Below are positions 5,452 to 11,918 of a DNA stretch of 11,942 bases, piece after piece (the stretch's first letter is position 1; each line of letters opens with the position of its first letter). Made by a program: the position numbers and the translations under genes. The notes under the pieces are model-generated. The model was not told where the DNA came from and ran no database searches. It saw only the letters and a list, made by a program, of their open reading frames with translations. This DNA comes from Candidatus Doudnabacteria bacterium (GTDB lineage Bacteria > Patescibacteriota > Doudnabacteria > UBA920), in the NCBI GenBank assembly GCA_903913365.1, contig CAIWKW010000023.1, positions 1 through 11,942 on the forward strand, read 5' to 3'.

Positions 5452-5810
5452 TATTTTCCTTCTTCTTTATGTACTTCCCGTATAAGTTCATCTATATGTT
5501 GGACATAGCGCGGGCTGGTATCCAGCTTAAAGCTTATGCGGGGAATAATTTTGGTGGCGAAATTTTTATTCAGTTCGCCCTGAATATCGTAAATATTTTT
5601 TGCCAAAAAATTCAAAATCTTGTCGTCGTCGCCGTTAAATATGGAAATCCATATCTTTGCCCACTTCATGTCTTTGCTGGTGTCCACTTTGGTAATCGTT
5701 ACCAGGCCTTTTTGCCAATCCAAAAACTCATGCAAAACCGGCCCGAGTTCTTTCTCGATTAAAGAATTTACTTTGGCTATGCGGTTAGTGTCTTTTTTAA
5801 TAGGCTTCAT
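5451..5810 (-). CDS. rbfA: Ribosome-binding factor A
   Basis: RbfA is a small KH-like protein that binds the 30S subunit and helps mature the 16S rRNA 5' end. The 119-aa product shows the family pattern in order: RIAKVNSLIEKELGPVLHEF (N-terminal helix), GLVTITKVDTSKDMKWAKIW (strand-helix-strand, with the conserved V-S-x-D-x-x-x-A-K type segment), the central helix around LNKNFATKI, PRISFKLDTSPRYVQHIDELI (last strand and the helix containing HIDEL). Length is typical. It follows infB on the same strand, as in many bacteria, but a terminator after infB and its own promoter (5857-5885) suggest a separate transcript with the DHH gene. There is no Shine-Dalgarno before the ATG. Confidence 0.93.
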   Translation of the reverse strand: MKPIKKDTNRIAKVNSLIEKELGPVLHEFLDWQKGLVTITKVDTSKDMKWAKIWISIFNGDDDKILNFLAKNIYDIQGELNKNFATKIIPRISFKLDTSPRYVQHIDELIREVHKEEGK

Positions 5811-5856
5811 AGATTTTAAATAAATTAATTTGCCTGTTATATTATAGCAACTAAAC

Positions 5857-5885
5857 AGTATAATTCATTTTTTGGATTTTATCAA
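5857..5885 (-). promoter_or_regulatory. Promoter-like sequence for rbfA
   Basis: On the minus strand, TTGATA (complement of 5880-5885) and TATACT (complement of 5857-5862) are separated by exactly 17 bp. Transcription would start near 5850, giving a leader of about 40 nt before the rbfA ATG at 5810. Confidence 0.65.
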
Positions 5886-5907
5886 GGGTTCTTGTAAAAT
5901 GGACATT

Positions 5908-5932
5908 TAAAACCCCCGCTTCCCGGGGGTTT
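5908..5932 (-). terminator. Intrinsic terminator after infB
   Basis: CGGGGGTTT and AAACCCCCG (5924-5932 and 5910-5918) form a 9-bp stem with a 5-nt loop, 33 nt beyond the infB stop in the direction of transcription. On the minus strand the stem runs directly into TTTTAAAT, a short U tract. Confidence 0.75.
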
Positions 5933-5964
5933 CGTATTTTCGTAATTTTAGTATTTAGTAGAAG

Positions 5965-7890
5965 CTAAAGAGTTTTCTGCTTTATCTTTTCTTCAAAGCT
6001 TTCCAAAACATCGCCAACTTCAATTTTTACAGGAGTTTTTAATTTAATGCCGAATTCCTCGCCGGCATTAATATTTTTGGCCGCAACTTTGCTTTGTTGG
6101 AGTTCCAAAATTTCTCCCCTGCCCAGCTCTACTTCTCCGCGCCAAATGGCTACTTGGCTTTTCTTTTTAATTTCGCCTTCTTCCACCCTTCCGCCCACAA
6201 TCATTTCGCCCTTTTCCGTGCGGAAAATGGCCAAGACTTTGGACTTGCCGTTGCTGAGTTTTTCCAATTCAGGAGTGAACATTTTTATAACCGCGGAAGT
6301 AATATCTTCAATAAGTTCGTAAATTACGTCGTAGCTGTCAATAACCACTTTTTTCTGTTTGGCTAAATTTAAAGCTTTGGAATTTACTTTGGTTCTAAAA
6401 CCTATAATAATGGCCCTGGAGTTTGAGGCTAAAAGCACGTCGGATTCGTTAATCTCACCAACCGCTTCGCTGATAATGCCGATTTTAACTTCGTCGTTTT
6501 TTAATTTGGCAATTGATTGTTTAATGGCTTCCAAAGATCCGGCAACGTCGGTTTTGAGCAGTAAATTTAAGGTCTTGTTTTTATAATCGCCTACAATTCC
6601 CTGTTTGCTGGAAATTTTGTGGCTCTGATTTTTGCGCTGTACGGTTATGGCGATTTGTTTGGCTTGATCCAAAGTTTCGGTGGTTTGCAGAATATCGCCC
6701 GCCTGGGGAATTTCACTTAGTCCGGAAATTTGCACGGGTGTGGAGGGCAACGCTTCTTTAAGCTTGCGTCCGGTTTCGTCTTCCAAACTTCTTATGCGCC
6801 CGAAAGCAGAGCCGGCCGCAAAAATATCGCCTGTTTTAAGCGTGCCGTTTTGCACAATAACAGAAGCGGTAACGCCTTTTCCCGGAGTAACTTTAGATTC
6901 AATAATTGTGCCAACGGTTCTGCCTGAAGGATTGGCTCTAAAATTTTCCATTTCCGCAGTCAAAGAAATCATTTCCAGCAAGGTATCTATTCCTTGGTTT
7001 TGCTTGGCGGAAATTTCCACGGCAATAGTTTTACCTCCCCACTCTTCGGTAAGTACTCCCTGTCCGGCCAGTTCCTGCTTTACTCTTATGACATTGGCAT
7101 CCGGTTTGTCTACTTTATTAATGGCCACTATCATTGGGGTGTTGGTGAACTTGGCGCGATTGATAACTTCCAAAGTTTGAGGCCTAACGCCGTCGTCGGC
7201 AGCCACCACCAAAATAATAATGTCCGTTACGTTGGCGCCTCTGGCGCGCATTTCGCTAAAAGCTTCATGGCCCGGAGTGTCCAAAAAAGTAATATACTTG
7301 CCGTTCTTTTTAACCTGATAGGCTCCAATATGCTGGGTAATGCCGCCGCTTTCGCCTTCGGCCACTTTGGCTTTGCGAATGGTGTCAAGCAGCGTGGTTT
7401 TACCGTGGTCCACGTGGCCCATAATAGCCACAATCGGCGGACGGGGTTTTAAATTTTCTTCTTTTTCCGATTTCAAAACTTCCTGCAAAAAGCCGAGGCC
7501 AAAATCTGATACGCTGGTGTCGGCTTCGCTTTCCACTTCAAATCCCAAATCCTGGGCCACAATGCTGGCGGTTTCAAAATCAACCTCTTCGTTAATGGTG
7601 GCCATTATGCCGTTGGTTATTAAAACTTTAATAATGCTGGTTACGGGGAGTTTTAAAATAAGGGCAAAATCGCGGACTTTAATAAACGAAGGCAGTTTAA
7701 CTTTTTTAATTTCCTTGGGTCCGGCGGCCGGAGCTTTTATAGGCACGCCAAAAGCTTCCAAAAGTTTTCTGGCAATGTAGTTGTCTACCTTGTTGGCCTT
7801 TGGGGAAATATAATAACCCTTCTCCTTGGCTTTGCTGCGGAGATCCTGGATGGACATATTCAGTTGTGAGGAGAGGCTGGAAAGATTCAT
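5965..7890 (-). CDS. infB: Translation initiation factor IF-2
   Basis: IF-2 is the GTPase that brings initiator fMet-tRNA to the 30S subunit and promotes 50S joining. All G motifs are present: G1 GHVDHGKT (158-165), G2 GGITQHIG (182-189), G3 DTPGHE (204-209), G4 NKVD (258-261), G5 SAK (294-296). An IF2N-type domain occupies the N-terminus (about 70-120, KVRDFALILKLPVTSIIKVL). Domain II, the GDYKNKTLNLLLKTDVAGSLEAI linker region and the C-terminal fMet-tRNA-binding barrel follow. At 641 aa it is much shorter than the 890-residue E. coli protein because the long charged N-terminal linker is missing, as is common in reduced genomes. The ATG at 7890 has no Shine-Dalgarno. A terminator follows; rbfA is next on the same strand. 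Confidence 0.97.
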   Translation of the reverse strand: MNLSSLSSQLNMSIQDLRSKAKEKGYYISPKANKVDNYIARKLLEAFGVPIKAPAAGPKEIKKVKLPSFIKVRDFALILKLPVTSIIKVLITNGIMATINEEVDFETASIVAQDLGFEVESEADTSVSDFGLGFLQEVLKSEKEENLKPRPPIVAIMGHVDHGKTTLLDTIRKAKVAEGESGGITQHIGAYQVKKNGKYITFLDTPGHEAFSEMRARGANVTDIIILVVAADDGVRPQTLEVINRAKFTNTPMIVAINKVDKPDANVIRVKQELAGQGVLTEEWGGKTIAVEISAKQNQGIDTLLEMISLTAEMENFRANPSGRTVGTIIESKVTPGKGVTASVIVQNGTLKTGDIFAAGSAFGRIRSLEDETGRKLKEALPSTPVQISGLSEIPQAGDILQTTETLDQAKQIAITVQRKNQSHKISSKQGIVGDYKNKTLNLLLKTDVAGSLEAIKQSIAKLKNDEVKIGIISEAVGEINESDVLLASNSRAIIIGFRTKVNSKALNLAKQKKVVIDSYDVIYELIEDITSAVIKMFTPELEKLSNGKSKVLAIFRTEKGEMIVGGRVEEGEIKKKSQVAIWRGEVELGRGEILELQQSKVAAKNINAGEEFGIKLKTPVKIEVGDVLESFEEKIKQKTL

Positions 7891-7939
7891 TGGGCTATTT
7901 TGCTTTTTTTAATATAATCAAAATGATTTTAACTTATTT

Positions 7940-7968
7940 ACTCTACCAGAAAACTGCAATAAAATCAA
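7940..7968 (-). promoter_or_regulatory. Candidate promoter for infB
   Basis: On the minus strand, TTGATT (complement of 7963-7968) and TAGAGT (complement of 7940-7945) are 17 bp apart, and the -10 is preceded by TGG, an extended -10 feature. An alternative -10, TATATT (complement of 7911-7916), lies nearer the gene but lacks a -35. The choice between them is uncertain. Confidence 0.4.
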
Positions 7969-8015
7969 GCTATTTGCAAGTGCCTATTATTAAGACTGGT
8001 AGAAATATTACTGAT

Positions 8016-8045
8016 AAAAAGAGCGCGCGAGAAGGTCTCGCGCGC
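8016..8045 (-). terminator. Intrinsic terminator after purF
   Basis: GCGCGCGAGA (8023-8032) and TCTCGCGCGC (8036-8045) form a perfect 10-bp G+C-rich stem with a 3-nt loop. Read on the minus strand the stem is followed by TCTTTTT, about 27 nt beyond the purF stop codon. Confidence 0.9.
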
Positions 8046-8072
8046 ATGTTAAGTCTTCTCGTCCGGCTGACA

Positions 8073-9446
8073 CTAAATAGCAGCCTGAATTTGAAGCAGA
8101 TGTTTTACCTTAATGGGATATTGTCCGTCATAACAGGCGGAACAAAAGCTGGTCTTGTTCCCGGCTGCGTTTTTCAGACCCGCTAGGCTTAAGTAGGCCA
8201 GGCTGGTGCAGCCGATGAATTCGCGGATTTGCTCAACGGTTTTGTTGGCCGCAATGAGTTTGTTCCGGTTAGGAGTGTCCACTCCGTAAAAACAAGGGAA
8301 TTTTGTCGGCGGACAGGAAATGCGGAGGTGAACTTCTTTTGCTCCGGAAGCAAAGAGCATTGCGACAATTATCTTGGAAGTTGTTCCCCTGACAATTGAA
8401 TCATCCACCACAACCACTCTTTTCTCTCTAAGAGTATTGCGGATTGGATTGAGCTTCAGTATAACGCCGTTGTATCTGTCTTCCTGCAGAGGCTCAATAA
8501 ATGTCCGACCAATATAGTGGTTGCGGATGAATCCTACCTCATAGGGAATATTTAAGGCCTTGGCAAAGCCTCTTGCTGCCGGTATGCCTGAGTCAGGCAC
8601 CGCAATAACAATATCCGCATCGGCTGGACATTCTTGGGCCAAGATTTGGCCCATTCTTTCTCTGGTTTGCTGGAGCGGTTCGCCGTCGTATTCCGAGTCA
8701 GGCCGTGAAAAATAAACTCGTTCAAACAAACACTGGGCCTCTTCCTCAGAAGTCGGCAATCTATAGCTTTCAACAGAGCTTTGCCCAACGATTATTATTT
8801 CTCCCGGCTCCACTTCCCGGATAAATGTCGCCCCGACAATGTCCAAGGCGCAAGTTTCAGAGGCAAATACAATTGTTTTTTCGCCGACTTTTCCCATAAC
8901 CAGCGGACGAAATCCAAACGGATCCCTGACGGCGATAATCGAGTCCTTGCTCAGTATTGTCAAGGAATAAGATCCCCTAACTTGGCTGAGCGACCAGATA
9001 ATTCTGTCTACAATGGTTTTTCCCGGAGCAATTGAAATCAGATGAAGAATAATTTCGCTGTCGCTGGTGCTTTCGCGATGCACTCCTTGCTCCGCAATTG
9101 TTCTTTCAATTTCTTCAGTGTCGGGCACATTTCCATTGTGCGCCAGCGCCAGTTCCCCTGTGCAGAAAGGCTGTACGTTGCACAGCTCATTTCCGCCCGC
9201 GGTTGAATATCTGACATGGCCAATCGCACTATTTCCTCTAAGCTTATTTAGGCTTTTCGGTCCTTGAAACACCGTGTCTATCAGGCCCATGCCCTTTTTA
9301 CCGTGAAGGGCTTCCCCGTCACTGGTATAAATTCCCGCACCTTCTTGTCCGCGATGCTGCAAAGCGAATAGCATTCGCCTTGCCAGCTCAGCGGCATGCG
9401 TGTGGCCATAAACGCCAACAACACCGCACTCGTCTTTAAATCCCAC
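8073..9446 (-). CDS. purF: Amidophosphoribosyltransferase, Bacillus-type with Fe-S ligands
   Basis: PurF uses glutamine and PRPP to make 5-phosphoribosylamine, the first step of purine synthesis. I place the start at GTG 9446: AGGAGG (complement of 9455-9460) lies 8 nt upstream, and the more distal in-frame TTG at 9464 is too close to that site to be served by it. This gives 457 aa with a six-residue propeptide ahead of the nucleophile Cys7 (DECGVVGVYGH), to be removed on maturation. The glutaminase domain includes HRGQEGAG, GHVRYSTAG, LAHNGN and STSDSE. The PRPP loop is VVVVDDSIVRGTTS (about 344-357). Cys239 (QCLFERVYFSRPDS), Cys385 (PCFYGVD), Cys435 and Cys438 (FCSACYDG) match the four [4Fe-4S] ligands of the Bacillus subtilis enzyme. 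It is the only purine gene here and has its own leader and terminator. Confidence 0.96.
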   Translation of the reverse strand: MGFKDECGVVGVYGHTHAAELARRMLFALQHRGQEGAGIYTSDGEALHGKKGMGLIDTVFQGPKSLNKLRGNSAIGHVRYSTAGGNELCNVQPFCTGELALAHNGNVPDTEEIERTIAEQGVHRESTSDSEIILHLISIAPGKTIVDRIIWSLSQVRGSYSLTILSKDSIIAVRDPFGFRPLVMGKVGEKTIVFASETCALDIVGATFIREVEPGEIIIVGQSSVESYRLPTSEEEAQCLFERVYFSRPDSEYDGEPLQQTRERMGQILAQECPADADIVIAVPDSGIPAARGFAKALNIPYEVGFIRNHYIGRTFIEPLQEDRYNGVILKLNPIRNTLREKRVVVVDDSIVRGTTSKIIVAMLFASGAKEVHLRISCPPTKFPCFYGVDTPNRNKLIAANKTVEQIREFIGCTSLAYLSLAGLKNAAGNKTSFCSACYDGQYPIKVKHLLQIQAAI

Positions 9447-9454
9447 TTTAGTAT

Positions 9455-9460
9455 CCTCCT
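9455..9460 (-). promoter_or_regulatory. Strong Shine-Dalgarno deciding the purF start
   Basis: AGGAGG on the minus strand lies 8 nt before GTG 9446. It overlaps codons of the reading frame opened by TTG 9464, so the TTG cannot use it. Its GGAGG core could also pair with CCUCC in the 5' arm of the leader hairpin. Confidence 0.75.
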
Positions 9461-9496
9461 GCAAGATTCTTTTCAGTCTTGAAAAGCAAAGTAATT

Positions 9497-9526
9497 TAAA
9501 AACCTCCGCGGATATGCGGAGGTTTT
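9497..9526 (-). terminator. Terminator-like hairpin in the purF leader (candidate attenuator)
   Basis: On the minus strand CCTCCGC and GCGGAGG (complements of 9516-9522 and 9503-9509) form a 7-bp G+C stem with a 6-nt loop, extended by AAAA/TTTT pairs and followed by TTTTTAAATT. It lies between the purF promoter-like sequence and the purF start, about 37 nt before the Shine-Dalgarno. It may terminate leftover transcription from the kinase-like gene or act as an attenuator of purF. Confidence 0.7.
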
Positions 9527-9596
9527 ATTTGGGTATGGTGCGTCCCTGTGTTTCGTTGTGAGAATTAGTCTTCAGTTTGTGTCTACTGTATCCCAT
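9525..9596 (-). CDS. Candidate 23-aa leader peptide upstream of purF
   Basis: An ATG at 9596 opens 23 codons ending in TAA at 9527-9525. The peptide starts MGYSRHKLK and ends GRTIPK. The predicted transcription start (near 9599) is only about 3 nt before the ATG, so translation would be leaderless. The stop codon overlaps the A tract that begins the terminator-like hairpin, so a ribosome stopping there would cover the hairpin's 5' arm. The codon content gives no obvious regulatory amino-acid run. A frame this short can arise by chance; geometry, not composition, is the argument. Confidence 0.35.
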   Translation of the reverse strand: MGYSRHKLKTNSHNETQGRTIPK

Positions 9597-9605
9597 AGGA
9601 TTTTT

Positions 9606-9614
9606 ATTATAGCA
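9606..9614 (-). promoter_or_regulatory. Extended -10 promoter-like sequence for purF leader
   Basis: TGCTATAAT on the minus strand is a consensus extended -10 element. No good -35 is visible 16-18 bp upstream, which is normal for this promoter class. Transcription would begin near 9599, giving a purF leader of about 150 nt. Confidence 0.6.
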
Positions 9615-9626
9615 TATACAAAAAAA

Positions 9627-10469
9627 TTAGAAAGTCCGGTTTTTTCCCACTATCATTCTTAGGCGTTGGGGAATAATCTCCACTGTAGCCGGGAACTTTG
9701 CCACTACCCTGCCGAGCATGGTAAGGTTGCTGCCGCGCGGTTCCAAAAACTGGATTTTTTTACATTTTATAACCGTGGTGTTCGGAACTTTTTCCAAAGA
9801 ACCTTCCGCAATGTTTCCCCGCTGGGTTAAAATTTGCATTTTGCCCAGGCGCTCCAAAATCAGCAAATCCAAATTGCCGTCCGTGGGGTTGCCGATTTTA
9901 TCGTTTTGGCTGGCCGAGGAGCGAATGTTAACCGCCAACCCCCCAAGGCCGTTTATGGTCACATTATAGGAATCATCTATTCGTATGGTAAAAGCTTTGG
10001 ACTCGGAAGAAAGCAATTTTAAACTTTGCCACAAAGATTCGTTTTTTATGTTATGGCTCATTACCCCAAATTCCAAATAGCTTATAAAATAACTGCCGGC
10101 GATTTTTGCCAAATCGATTTTTTCTATTCTTCTGGCGGCTATGGTTTTTGCTCCGGCAAAAACGCTCTCAATTCCCAGAATGTTGGCCAAATTGGAATTT
10201 TCGTCAAACGGAATAAAGCCCAAGGTAAAATCACGGCCTTTTAAGGCAGCCAGCATTAAGTTAAAGGTGTCGTCGCTGCCGCAAGCCACTAAAGTTTTGG
10301 CTCCCCGCTGGCTGGCGGTGTCCACCAATTCCTGCACGCTTCTTAGCGGTGTAACGCGCGCGGTTTCCCCGGCAATTTTAAATTCCGCCAACAGCCCGTA
10401 AAGTTCGGTCTGCAGCTTTTCAAATTTTTCCATTGACAGGACGTTTTGGTCTAGGATGTAGTAATACAC
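9627..10469 (-). CDS. Divergent diacylglycerol/lipid kinase-like protein (YegS/DAGK fold)
   Basis: The 280-aa product has the layout of the DAGK/YegS/sphingosine-kinase superfamily: a Rossmann-like N-terminal half with the nucleotide-loop position at about 63-68, LGFIP (about 83-87) and the C-terminal P-TDGNLDLLIL strand (about 195-205) that corresponds to the usual DG-LDVVIV motif. Members phosphorylate lipids with ATP. Here the GGDGT signature is GSDDT, and the following GTGND-type loop is replaced by FDENSN, so kinase activity is doubtful. I recall similar uncharacterised proteins in CPR genomes starting with an MxYYIxD-like motif, which supports the GTG start at 10469 (VYYYILD); ATG at 10433 is an alternative. 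There is no Shine-Dalgarno. It is separated from bactofilin by a palindromic A+T-rich block. Confidence 0.7.
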   Translation of the reverse strand: MYYYILDQNVLSMEKFEKLQTELYGLLAEFKIAGETARVTPLRSVQELVDTASQRGAKTLVACGSDDTFNLMLAALKGRDFTLGFIPFDENSNLANILGIESVFAGAKTIAARRIEKIDLAKIAGSYFISYLEFGVMSHNIKNESLWQSLKLLSSESKAFTIRIDDSYNVTINGLGGLAVNIRSSASQNDKIGNPTDGNLDLLILERLGKMQILTQRGNIAEGSLEKVPNTTVIKCKKIQFLEPRGSNLTMLGRVVAKFPATVEIIPQRLRMIVGKNRTF

Positions 10470-10474
10470 AATAT

Positions 10475-10570
10475 AAATGACAAAAATTAAAAAAATTTTA
10501 AAATGACAAAAATAAATGGGCCCTCAATTTTTGCTCATTTATGTCAATTTTGTCATTTTTACTCATTTGC
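10475..10570. repeat. A+T-rich palindromic word-repeat block centred on GGGCCC
   Basis: The gap between bactofilin and the kinase-like gene is built from AAATGACAAAAAT words on the left (10476-10488, 10501-10513) and their complements on the right (TTTTGTCATTTTT near 10549-10561, TTTTTGCTCATTT near 10528-10540). It is centred on GGGCCC (10518-10523). The whole can fold into one long imperfect hairpin. A TTGACA occurs within it on the minus strand (complement of 10541-10547 region) but no matching -10, so I do not call a promoter. Confidence 0.6.
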
Positions 10571-10571
10571 C

Positions 10572-10991
10572 CTATTCTTCCGGTTCCAGTTCCGGTTCGT
10601 TTTTATCGTGATTGAGTTTTTTGCCGTTTCCGTTTACCACGGGGCCGGTGTTCATATTGCATTTGCCGGAAAATTGAGCCCCGTCTTCCACCCGCAAAAC
10701 CGCGCAGTTAATATCGCCGATAATTTTGGCCGTGCTTTGCAGTATTAAATGACCGGAAATTTTTAAATTACCTTGGACTTCCCCGCCCACAACCGCGTTT
10801 CCCGCCAACACATCGGCCGCAATTTTTGCGCCCGGAATAACAAACACGCTTTGGCTGGTTTTAACTTTTCCGCTTACCTGGCCTTCTATTTTTATGTTTC
10901 CTTCGCTGTTTAAATCTCCCTGAATTTTTACGCTGGGGCCAACAACGGTTTCGGCAGCTTCATTTAAAGTTTCATCAAGCATTTTTTCCAT
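10572..10991 (-). CDS. Bactofilin (DUF583 family)
   Basis: Bactofilins are small proteins that polymerise without nucleotide into filaments of stacked right-handed beta-helices and scaffold cell-envelope processes. The 139-aa product has the family layout: a flexible N-terminus (about 1-17), a beta-helical core starting VVGPSVKIQGDLNSEGNIKIEG (split here by turns) with repeated six-residue strands up to about residue 110 (GQVSGKVKTSQSVFVIPGAKI, GNAVVGGEVQGNLKISGHLIL), and a charged tail ending HDKNEPELEPEE. There are no membrane segments. The ATG at 10991 is used; ATG 10982 is a second option. The upstream sequence has only a weak purine stretch. It lies 77 nt downstream of the DUF4446-like gene on the same strand and may share its transcript; the role in this organism is unknown. 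Confidence 0.9.
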   Translation of the reverse strand: MEKMLDETLNEAAETVVGPSVKIQGDLNSEGNIKIEGQVSGKVKTSQSVFVIPGAKIAADVLAGNAVVGGEVQGNLKISGHLILQSTAKIIGDINCAVLRVEDGAQFSGKCNMNTGPVVNGNGKKLNHDKNEPELEPEE

Positions 10992-11068
10992 AGTAGGTTC
11001 TTTCTTTTTGCCGGCGCATTTGGCGGCAGTTAATTATGTATAACGGTTTTTTTAGTAACCAAAATAAA

Positions 11069-11548
11069 CTAAGTTTTTTGAAATTTTGTGTTTGCCAAAT
11101 CAATTGCCTGAATTTCCTCCTCGCTTAATTGGGTGTCACTTTTTCCACTCTCTAATTTTTTGGTATAGATTCTGTTTTGCTGCCTGCCGTGCATGGAAGT
11201 AATTACCACCCCGCAATTATGGGCGTCCATTAAGGCTAAAGAGAAGCTAAAGTTTCCGCCTCCGTCATCAAACGGGTTAAACCTGACAAGTCCGACTTTT
11301 TGTATTGCGAATGTGGAATTATTACGCAGGTTGATTAAATTTTCTTCAAGATTCTTAATTTGATCCCGATCTGTTTTAATCTCATTTTTTAAAGCGTAAA
11401 TAACGCTTTCCAAGTTTTGGGCCTGGGCGCCGGAAAAAAAGATTTTTTTCAGCTTATTTAAAGAGTAATTTTGCCAGGCGCAAAAGGCTCCTAAAAAAAG
11501 CGCCACTAGGCTTATAATTAAAGCAAGAGAGTTCATGGAAAAATTCAT
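11069..11548 (-). CDS. DUF4446-like membrane-anchored protein
   Basis: The 159-aa protein begins with a membrane helix (about 5-25, MNSLALIISLVALFLGAFCAW), then a predicted coiled coil (about 28-76, rich in heptad-like KNEIKTDRDQIKNLEENL), then a conserved globular segment: VGLVRFNPFDDGGGNFSFSL (about 85-104), GVVITSMHGRQQNRIYTKKL and LSEEEIQAI. This order and the VRFNPF-x-D-x-GG-FSFSLALMD pattern match the DUF4446 family, known from Firmicutes and CPR genomes and of unknown function. A strong promoter (11558-11586) places the transcription start only a few nucleotides before the ATG at 11548, so the mRNA may be leaderless; ATG 11536 is the alternative start. Bactofilin is the next gene downstream. 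Confidence 0.82.
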   Translation of the reverse strand: MNFSMNSLALIISLVALFLGAFCAWQNYSLNKLKKIFFSGAQAQNLESVIYALKNEIKTDRDQIKNLEENLINLRNNSTFAIQKVGLVRFNPFDDGGGNFSFSLALMDAHNCGVVITSMHGRQQNRIYTKKLESGKSDTQLSEEEIQAIDLANTKFQKT

Positions 11549-11557
11549 AGCTAAAGC

Positions 11558-11586
11558 ATTGTAGCATTACCAAGGGTTGCTTTCAA
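11558..11586 (-). promoter_or_regulatory. Promoter for the DUF4446-like gene, leaderless geometry
   Basis: On the minus strand TTGAAA (complement of 11581-11586) and TACAAT (complement of 11558-11563) are exactly 17 bp apart, and TGC precedes the -10, making it an extended -10 as well. Only 9 nt separate the -10 from the ATG at 11548. Confidence 0.75.
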
Positions 11587-11596
11587 ATGAGCTTAT

Positions 11597-11609
11597 TGGT
11601 AAAATACCA
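11597..11609. promoter_or_regulatory. Small palindrome between divergent genes
   Basis: TGGTA-AAA-TACCA is a perfect inverted repeat 11 bp upstream of the DUF4446-gene -35 element. It is placed like an operator, but its short length makes chance occurrence quite possible. Confidence 0.2.
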
Positions 11610-11643
11610 GTAATCTAGATTATTTAACGGCCCCTATTTATTT

Positions 11644-11862
11644 ATGAGTAAAAAGCACAAAAATCCCGGAGTACAAAATAATTTTCAGTCAGCGCAGAAT
11701 CCGGCACTAACCCATGAAGCGGAGTACCAGATAATTAAGTTCGATTTAATTAAGGTATTGGTGTTAAATGTGGTTTATTTGGCTGTTATTTTGGGTTTGT
11801 ATTTCAGTAATCAAAAAACCCAGTTTTTGGAACATTGGTTCGCTAAAGTCTTACATTTTTAG
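11644..11862 (+). CDS. Small single-pass membrane protein (72 aa), function unknown
   Basis: The 72-aa product has a polar, Asn/Gln-rich N-terminus (about 1-32), a single hydrophobic helix (about 36-54, LIKVLVLNVVYLAVILGLYF) and a short C-terminal tail ending KVLHF. I do not recognise a named family. It is transcribed divergently from the DUF4446-like gene and is followed by a clear terminator, which supports a real gene. The ATG at 11644 has no Shine-Dalgarno and no confident promoter; a TGGTA-AAA-TACCA palindrome (11597-11609) lies between the divergent genes. Function cannot be inferred from sequence or context. Confidence 0.7.
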   Translation: MSKKHKNPGVQNNFQSAQNPALTHEAEYQIIKFDLIKVLVLNVVYLAVILGLYFSNQKTQFLEHWFAKVLHF

Positions 11863-11887
11863 GCTTTAGCCGAAGGCATTAATATTT

Positions 11888-11918
11888 ATCCCGTCTTTTG
11901 AATAAAAGACGGGATTTT
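11888..11918 (+). terminator. Intrinsic terminator after the 72-aa protein gene
   Basis: ATCCCGTCTTTT (11888-11899) pairs perfectly over 12 bp with AAAAGACGGGAT (11904-11915), loop GAAT, followed by TTTT. The A-rich side of the stem would also support termination from the other direction. Confidence 0.85.

Noticed and set aside
6680..7180. 166-codon plus-strand frame opposite infB
   Set aside because: It is the complement of highly conserved IF-2 coding sequence; low-complexity Ser/Pro-type composition is typical of an antisense shadow.
7340..7780. 146-codon plus-strand frame opposite the infB N-terminal region
   Set aside because: Antisense shadow of infB with no start signal or recognisable domain.
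7800..8186. 128-codon plus-strand frame across the infB/purF gap
   Set aside because: It runs through the infB start, the infB promoter candidate and the purF terminator hairpin, which are explained on the minus strand.
9462..9464. TTG as the purF start
   Set aside because: It lies 2 nt upstream of the Shine-Dalgarno; GTG 9446 has correct spacing and still leaves a short propeptide before the nucleophile cysteine.
11033..11062. Possible promoter for bactofilin (TTGGTT-18-CATAAT on the minus strand)
   Set aside because: The -35 matches only three of six positions and spacing is long; read-through from the DUF4446 gene promoter is simpler.
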